From Pseudomonas bijieensis (GTDB lineage: Bacteria > Pseudomonadota > Gammaproteobacteria > Pseudomonadales > Pseudomonadaceae): a stretch of 64,000 bases of DNA. Where the stretch lies: NCBI RefSeq assembly GCF_013347965.1, contig NZ_CP048810.1:5269501-5333500 (forward strand), read 5' to 3'. Shown in pieces: positions 59,507 to 64,000 of this stretch. The position numbers and the translations under genes were made by a program. The number at the start of each line of letters is the position of its first letter. Within the stretch, counting starts at the first letter, position 1. The notes under the pieces were generated by a model. That model made no database searches, was not told the origin of the DNA, and saw only the letters and a list, made by a program, of their open reading frames with translations.

Positions 59507-59878
59507 TCAGCGGCTTGCCGCAAGGGTAATCGACACCGACTCGGCGAATCGCAAGGCGTGGGGCTTGTCGACTTCGACTTCGGCGTACAGCACCGACTCG
59601 TTGGCCATGACCAGGTCGAGCAATTCCTGGGTCAGGCGTTCGAGCAGGGCGAAGCGGTTGCCTTCCACGTGGGCGATGATTGCCTTGGTAATGGTGCGGT
59701 AGTTCAGCGCATGGTCGATGTCGTTGTCGCGCACCGCCTCCTGGGCGGCGTAGAGGATGGTCAGGTTGATCAACACATCCTGCTTGTTGAGGATTTCATC
59801 CTCGTTGATCCCGATGAAGGTGCGCAGACGCAGGTCCTTGACCTTGATGCGTGCCATGGCTGGCTGAAGTTGTGGCAT
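59507..59878 (-). CDS. folX: Dihydroneopterin triphosphate 2'-epimerase
   Basis: FolX converts dihydroneopterin triphosphate to dihydromonapterin triphosphate. The 123-residue protein is FolB-like ([59 protein letters not shown]). The N-terminal [13 protein letters not shown] is usual in pseudomonads. Its start directly abuts the folE stop. It belongs to the tetrahydromonapterin pathway with folE and folM. Confidence 0.94.
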   Translation of the reverse strand: MPQLQPAMARIKVKDLRLRTFIGINEDEILNKQDVLINLTILYAAQEAVRDNDIDHALNYRTITKAIIAHVEGNRFALLERLTQELLDLVMANESVLYAEVEVDKPHALRFAESVSITLAASR

Positions 59879-60439
59879 TTACTTGCTCCGTCGAATCAAT
59901 TGCAGGAACTCCTGGCGCGTGGTGCTGGAATCGCGAAAAGCGCCGAGCATCACCGAGGTGTTCATGGTCGAGTTCTGTTTTTCGACACCGCGCATCATCA
60001 TGCACATGTGCTGGGCCTCGATCACCACCGCCACGCCAGCGGCCTGGGTGACTTGCTGCACCGCGTCGGCGATTTGCCGGGTCAGGTTCTCCTGGATTTG
60101 CAGGCGGCGGGCGAACATGTCCACCAGCCGGGCGATCTTCGACAGCCCCAGGACCTTGCCCGTAGGAATATAAGCCACATGGGCCTTGCCGATGAAGGGC
60201 AACAGGTGATGTTCGCAGAGTGAATAGAGTTCGATGTCGGCGACGATGATCATTTCATCGCTGTCAGAGGCGAACAGCGCGCCATTGACGATCTGCTCGA
60301 CGCTTTGTTCATAACCATGGCAAAGGTACTGCATGGCCTTGGCGGCACGAGCCGGGGTATCGAGCAGCCCCTCGCGCTCGGGGTTTTCCCCCAGGCCGAT
60401 GAGGATCTCGCGGTAGTTCTGGGGCAGGGATAGCGTCAT
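59879..60439 (-). CDS. folE: GTP cyclohydrolase I
   Basis: FolE turns GTP into dihydroneopterin triphosphate, the entry to folate and monapterin. The 186-residue protein has the zinc-site [20 protein letters not shown], the [12 protein letters not shown]ys-His region and the usual C-terminal [12 protein letters not shown]. The ATG at 60439 is preferred over 60457. It lies 20 bases after folM. Confidence 0.96.
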   Translation of the reverse strand: MTLSLPQNYREILIGLGENPEREGLLDTPARAAKAMQYLCHGYEQSVEQIVNGALFASDSDEMIIVADIELYSLCEHHLLPFIGKAHVAYIPTGKVLGLSKIARLVDMFARRLQIQENLTRQIADAVQQVTQAAGVAVVIEAQHMCMMMRGVEKQNSTMNTSVMLGAFRDSSTTRQEFLQLIRRSK

Positions 60440-60459
60440 GGTGCATCCTCGAAACAAGG

Positions 60460-61170
60460 CTATTTGACGTGCCGCCCGCCGTTGACGGTCAGGGTCGTGC
60501 CGGTGACATAAGGGTTGTCCAGCAGATAACGCAGGCTCTGGTAGATCACTTCGCTGCCGGGTTCGATACCCAGCGCGGACTTGGCCAGGGCCTTGGCGCG
60601 GTAAGTCGCGTCGTCCTCGGGGTTGAACAGTAGCAGGGCAGGGGCGATGCCGTTGACCTTGATCGCCGGTGCGAACTTCGCCGCGAACGACAGTGTCAGG
60701 CTTTCCAGGCCAGCCTTGGTGGCGCAGTAGGCGATATGCCGGGCGCTGCCCTTGCGGGTCACGTCATCGCTGATGTGCACGATATCTGCCGGCGTTGAAC
60801 GCTGCAGTAGCTCGGCGCTGTGCAGGTTGATCAGGTATGGCGCGAGCATGTGCACGCCGAACATGGCGTTGAGGGCCGCCGCTTCGCTGCCCGGACTTTC
60901 GGCCAGCCAGGCCGAGGCGTTGTGCACGATGGCGCGCAGCCGGTCGGTGTGCTGCTTGAGTTGTTCGATAAAGGCCAGGATCCCCGCTTCGCTGGATAAG
61001 TCGGCGAACAGCATCACCGCGCCCAGGTCCCGCAGCGTCTGCACGCCCGGGCGTTCGGTGCGATAGGTCGCAATCACCGGTTGCCCGTCTTCCAGCAATC
61101 GCCGGGCGCAATGCAGGCCGACGCGCTGGGCTGCGCCAGTGATCAGGATCGGAGCGGTGGCGCTGGACAT
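60460..61170 (-). CDS. folM: Dihydromonapterin reductase FolM
   Basis: FolM is an SDR that reduces dihydromonapterin to tetrahydromonapterin, the cofactor of phenylalanine hydroxylase in Pseudomonas. The 236-residue protein has [19 protein letters not shown] (the Arg-containing pteridine-reductase cofactor motif), HNASAW in the NNAG place, and the catalytic [11 protein letters not shown] (YxxxK). It is the first gene of folM-folE-folX. Confidence 0.93.
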   Translation of the reverse strand: MSSATAPILITGAAQRVGLHCARRLLEDGQPVIATYRTERPGVQTLRDLGAVMLFADLSSEAGILAFIEQLKQHTDRLRAIVHNASAWLAESPGSEAAALNAMFGVHMLAPYLINLHSAELLQRSTPADIVHISDDVTRKGSARHIAYCATKAGLESLTLSFAAKFAPAIKVNGIAPALLLFNPEDDATYRAKALAKSALGIEPGSEVIYQSLRYLLDNPYVTGTTLTVNGGRHVK

Positions 61171-61199
61171 AGGACGACTCGGTTCGCGGCAAGAGCAAA

Positions 61200-61234
61200 A
61201 CTATAACAGCGCCGCAGGGTGTGTCCTATGTACA
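61200..61234 (-). promoter_or_regulatory. Candidate promoter of folM-folE-folX with a TGTACA half-site
   Basis: On the minus strand AGGACA (61222-61227) and TATAGT (61200-61205) are 16 bases apart, a fair sigma-70 pair. A single TGTACA at 61229-61234 lies just upstream of the -35. No second half-site at 12 bases is present, so LitR-type control is only possible. Confidence 0.35.
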
Positions 61235-61265
61235 AAGGTGAATCCAGTGCTGTCTTGTGGGAGCA

Positions 61266-61826
61266 TCAGTGATTCTGAGTCGCCGGCAACCTTCGCTGCG
61301 GCGCGCCGTTGAGCCAGTTCGCCAGCAGATGGGTCGACATCGGGATAAACAGGTAGACCATCAGCGGCGTCAGGATCAGCGTGCTGATGAACACGCGGCT
61401 CAACAAACCCAGTTCGCCCAGCAGCGGCCCCAACAGGAAATTGAACAACAGCGACACGGGAAAGAACGCGAGCCAGATGGCCACGGCCTGTTTCCAACGG
61501 GGCGGACGCTGGCCGATCGTGCCAAACCAGCCATCGATGCCACGTACCCGGTGTTCGGAGGGGTGGGCAAACAGATCGCTGCCCCGTCCCAGCCAGGCCG
61601 TGCGTGAGGCGGAGTGTTCCCAGGCGTGCAGCGTCTGCTCGTCGGCAAAACGGAAGATAATCTGGAATTCATCGTCCTGGGGCGGTGGCGCGAGTACGCC
61701 GGAACCCAGGTAGCCGGGAAAATCGGTGGCCAGTTGTTCGCCTTCGCGCAACCAGGCGATCAGATCCTGATAGCGTCCATTGGCGACGCGGCGGGCAACC
61801 ATCAGGGTGACGGGTGAGGTAGACAT
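61266..61826 (-). CDS. Antibiotic-biosynthesis-monooxygenase-fold membrane protein
   Basis: The 186-residue protein combines an N-terminal ABM/dimeric alpha-beta barrel domain (about 1-95, TLMVARRVANGRYQDLIAWL, QIIFRFADEQTLHAWEHS) with a C-terminal part carrying two membrane helices (about 115-140 and 148-170). Such fusions are widespread and their reaction is unknown. GGAG eight bases ahead supports the ATG at 61826. It is divergent from the second MerR gene and may share its control. Confidence 0.85.
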   Translation of the reverse strand: MSTSPVTLMVARRVANGRYQDLIAWLREGEQLATDFPGYLGSGVLAPPPQDDEFQIIFRFADEQTLHAWEHSASRTAWLGRGSDLFAHPSEHRVRGIDGWFGTIGQRPPRWKQAVAIWLAFFPVSLLFNFLLGPLLGELGLLSRVFISTLILTPLMVYLFIPMSTHLLANWLNGAPQRRLPATQNH

Positions 61827-61971
61827 TATGCATCTCCGTAAGACAGGCGCGGCACTCCGGGTAGGAGGTTCGCGGGGGACGCCCCGGGGTGGTGGGTAGC
61901 GTCTGGTCGCCAAAAGACAGGCAAGGATTATTCCCGATTGCGCATAAAACAACAAAACCGCGCATTATCCT

Positions 61972-61981
61972 TGTCATGACA
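61972..61981. promoter_or_regulatory. Palindrome TGTCATGACA upstream of the second MerR gene
   Basis: A perfect 10-base palindrome lies 55 bases before the MerR start, in the divergent gap with the ABM gene. It differs from TGTACA sites, and any role is speculative. Confidence 0.25.
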
Positions 61982-62035
61982 TGTCTTGGGGGGAGTAAAC
62001 TGGGATCCAATTTCCCAGCCGGAATTGTCTCCCCA

Positions 62036-62995
62036 ATGAGTGTGATTACAGAAGATAGCTTTGTTTTCCAGGCATCAAATGCCTTGAAACGGGAAGATCT
62101 GTTCCCCATTCGTGAAGTCGCGCGCATGACCGGCGTGAATCCGGTGACCCTGCGCGCCTGGGAGCGGCGCTACGGTTTGATCCAGCCTACCCGCACCGAA
62201 AGCGGGCATCGCCTGTACTCGTTGGGCGATATTGATAAGGTGCGCAGCATTCTGGCGTGGATCGAACGCGGGGTGGCGGTAAGCAAAGTAGGAACGATCC
62301 TGGCGAAGACCGAGTCGGTGCAACCCGTCTCCACGCTGATTTCATCCGACCTGGTCAGGGCCGATCATGCCCGTTGGCAACAACAAGTGGCGGACGCGGT
62401 GGCCTGCTTTGACGATGTGGAGCTGGATCGCGTCTACGGGCAGGTCTTTTCCACCTACACCGTCCCGGTCGTATTCCAGGACATCCTGATGCCGCTCTGG
62501 CGCCAATTGATGCAGCGTCAGCAGGCGTTCGGACAAACCAGTGAATGGGTGTTTTTCGATGGTTTCCTGCGTTCGCGCATCATCCAGCGACTCTTGTTCA
62601 AGCGCGAAGGTACGTCGCCGCGTGTCCTGGTCTGCGCCATTGCCGATCATTGCCATGAGCTGGAGTTGCTGGTCACGGGGCTGTTCCTGTCCAAGGCGGA
62701 AGTGGGCGTCAGGCTGTTATCGATCGGCCTGCCGTTCGAGGAGCTGACCTTGGTGTGCCAGAAGATCCAGCCTGTGGCATTGGTGCTGGTTTCCAATCAT
62801 GCGCCGGTCCCGGACTTGCCCAAGCGCCTGGGCAAATTGGCGATGAGCCTGGATTGTCCGCTGATGCTGGCCGGTGATGCATCTGACTTGGCGCAGGAAA
62901 GCCTGATGGGCTCGTCAATCGGTTGCCTGGGCAACGAAGGAGCGGTGATGCCCCAGCGCCTGCGTCAATTTCTGGCAGGCAACCTGGATACTTGA
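62036..62995 (+). CDS. MerR-family regulator, second class II LitR/PplR-like protein
   Basis: The 319-residue protein has the MerR HTH at residues 22-61 (LFPIREVARMTGVNPVTLRAWERRYGLIQP...GHRLYS), nearly the same recognition block as the regulator at 20244-21191. The C-terminal half has the same helical-plus-Rossmann plan, also without B12-binding motifs. It converges with a PilZ-like gene and a LOV photoreceptor gene, which suggests that light enters through the LOV protein. The ATG at 62036 (MSVITEDSF) has a weak ribosome-binding site. The frame stays open upstream to 61889. Confidence 0.87.
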   Translation: MSVITEDSFVFQASNALKREDLFPIREVARMTGVNPVTLRAWERRYGLIQPTRTESGHRLYSLGDIDKVRSILAWIERGVAVSKVGTILAKTESVQPVSTLISSDLVRADHARWQQQVADAVACFDDVELDRVYGQVFSTYTVPVVFQDILMPLWRQLMQRQQAFGQTSEWVFFDGFLRSRIIQRLLFKREGTSPRVLVCAIADHCHELELLVTGLFLSKAEVGVRLLSIGLPFEELTLVCQKIQPVALVLVSNHAPVPDLPKRLGKLAMSLDCPLMLAGDASDLAQESLMGSSIGCLGNEGAVMPQRLRQFLAGNLDT

Positions 62996-62996
62996 G

Positions 62997-63602
62997 TTAG
63001 AGATGCATGGTTGGATGGGTCAGGCGATGTTGCTGCAGGATGTACTGGCGCAGGCGTTCCGTCTCGTCCTGGTCATTCTGGCTCAGATGGTAGGCAAACA
63101 GGCCTTGATCGGTTTCCCGTTCGAAGGTGCCTCGTAACGAAATTCTCTCGTAGCCCGATGGGCTGAACCACAAGGCAAACTGCTTCGGCGGCTTGGCACG
63201 ACTGCGGTTTTCCAGCAATACGCCCTTGCAGGACACTTCGTGGACCCACAGCGGTCCCGGTTGCCCCTTGATATTTTCCAGCGCTACCGGCTCTTCGAGC
63301 GCCAGGCGCCATGGGCGAATCTTCGGTCCGTCTTCGTAGATGCTCGGCACACCCAAGCGCAGGTGCATCGCATGGAATTCGTCTTCCACCAGATGCAGCG
63401 GAAAGGTCATCTGCTGGTTTTCGAAATTGGCTTGCAGCGTAACCTGCTCATTGGCGGCCAGACGTGTCAGCAAGTCACGGATCTGCGACCCACCGTTTAC
63501 CAGCAAGCTCGACGTGACATCCCGCTCGTTCAACTGCGGGTTGTGTTGCATGGTGCGGATGAAATCCAGTTCATCCTGCGTCAGGAGGGCATCGCGCTGC
63601 AT
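62997..63602 (-). CDS. PilZ-like protein beside the LOV gene
   Basis: The 201-residue protein has a YcgR-like plan: an N-terminal beta domain (about 25-100, VTLQANFENQQMTFPLHLVED) and a C-terminal half with HEVSCKGVLLEN, which resembles the PilZ (D/N)xSxxG motif but has Glu at the first place. The RxxxR arginine motif is not evident. It may therefore be a degenerate, non-c-di-GMP-binding PilZ domain. It ends one base after the convergent MerR gene and begins 54 bases downstream of the LOV gene. Confidence 0.7.
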   Translation of the reverse strand: MQRDALLTQDELDFIRTMQHNPQLNERDVTSSLLVNGGSQIRDLLTRLAANEQVTLQANFENQQMTFPLHLVEDEFHAMHLRLGVPSIYEDGPKIRPWRLALEEPVALENIKGQPGPLWVHEVSCKGVLLENRSRAKPPKQFALWFSPSGYERISLRGTFERETDQGLFAYHLSQNDQDETERLRQYILQQHRLTHPTMHL

Positions 63603-63656
63603 GATCTGCTCGAAATGATAATTTACATTTTCACTGGTGATTGTAGTGACTGACCA

Positions 63657-64000
63657 TTAATTCGTGGTTTTGTTTACACCGTTCGTCGCTTCAAGCCGGG
63701 CAATTGTCTCTCGTGCTTCGGCCAGCTCCCGTTCCAGCTGGGCGACGCGTTGTTGAGCCTTGACCTGGGCCGTGACATCTTTTTGCACACCCACGAAATA
63801 GGTATGCCCGTCAGCCTGGTTTTTTACCGTGGACAGCGACAACTCATTCCAGAACGGCGTGCCGTCCTTACGGTAGTTGCGCAACACCTCGCGGCAAGCA
63901 CCGCCCTCTTTCAAGGCCTGGCGAATAGGCTCCAGAGAGGCTTGGTCCCGATCACCCGATTGCAGGAACCGGCAATCCTGATAAAGGATTTCGTCGCGCT
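63657..64000 (-). CDS. Short LOV photoreceptor (5' part beyond the window)
   Basis: The visible 113 codons hold most of a LOV domain. RDEILYQDCRFLQ contains the photoactive Cys in the (N/D)CRFLQ flavin-adduct motif. REVLRNYRKDGTPFWNELSL and YFVGVQKDVT are the FMN-contacting strands. A C-terminal coiled helix (VKAQQRVAQLERELAEARETIARLE) ends the protein with no effector domain. This is the plan of the P. putida SB1/SB2 short LOV proteins, which I recall as having the same YSRDEILYQDCRFLQ stretch. It should sense blue light and probably act through the neighbouring regulator. Confidence 0.92.
   Translation of the reverse strand, partial: RDEILYQDCRFLQSGDRDQASLEPIRQALKEGGACREVLRNYRKDGTPFWNELSLSTVKNQADGHTYFVGVQKDVTAQVKAQQRVAQLERELAEARETIARLEATNGVNKTTN

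Noticed and set aside
61254..61265. A TGTGGGAGCAT fragment resembling a REP end
   Set aside because: Only about ten bases match and there is no partner arm. It is too short to call, although it may be a decayed copy.

Overview
The window is chromosomal DNA from a fluorescent Pseudomonas, most likely the P. fluorescens group. This rests on pseudomonad gene order (TPR-lolB-ispE-tRNAGln-prs-rplY-pth-ychF divergent from hemA-prfA-prmC-moeB-murI), an unfused FolE/FolM/FolX set, AlgW, FabV, a short LOV photoreceptor almost identical over its active-site stretch to the P. putida short LOV proteins, and many REP/REPIN palindromes. No phage, insertion sequence, CRISPR array or rRNA was seen. One tRNA gene is present.

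Layout. 0-5 kb: fabV, a DUF3592 membrane protein with an unknown partner, and a large Ca-binding RTX protein built of delta-60 repeats. 5-12 kb (minus): ychF, pth, rplY, prs, tRNA-Gln, ispE, lolB and a TPR lipoprotein. 12-17 kb (plus): hemA, prfA, prmC, moeB, murI, then a PagL-type lipid A deacylase. 17.5-25.5 kb: a YkgJ protein, an SDR without its catalytic Tyr/Lys, photolyase phrB, a MerR regulator, a DUF523/DUF1722 protein, a bacterial renalase, a TIGR01777 epimerase and hemH. 25.5-32 kb: uraA-upp, hpt-wbuC, a SulP transporter and small envelope or unknown genes. 32-44.6 kb: mqo, a gene-poor stretch with a large stem-loop, small Pseudomonas proteins, an acyltransferase, an SRAP protein, a TonB receptor with a DUF4198 partner, algW and ybgI. 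44.8-57 kb: cysD-cysNC, YihG-type acyltransferase and pta, slyD, a glutathione peroxidase, an OYE gene and a glycosyltransferase gene (both frameshifted), cysZ and trxB. 57-64 kb: a class III aminotransferase, hopJ-like and DUF1244 genes, folM-folE-folX, a monooxygenase-fold membrane protein, a second MerR regulator, a PilZ-like protein and a short LOV photoreceptor cut by the window end.

The most interesting theme is light response. Two MerR regulators of the class II LitR (PplR) type, lacking a recognisable B12-binding signature, occur 41 kb apart. One is cotranscribed with photolyase. The other is convergent with a PilZ-like gene and a LOV gene and lies close to a pterin operon (folM-folE-folX). 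A TGTACA-N12-TGTACA palindrome precedes the photolyase operon. A near copy lies between the renalase and TIGR01777-hemH genes. The set suggests a light-induced photoprotection regulon of DNA repair, pterin or folate supply, heme synthesis and repair of damaged NAD(P)H.

Two neighbouring convergent genes (OYE reductase and glycosyltransferase) each carry an apparent +1 change in a six-base homopolymer that truncates the protein. These are recent mutations, phase-variable tracts or sequencing errors. Fifteen REP/REPIN loci of three sequence types fill the gaps from 17 to 59 kb, and none occurs in the first 17 kb.
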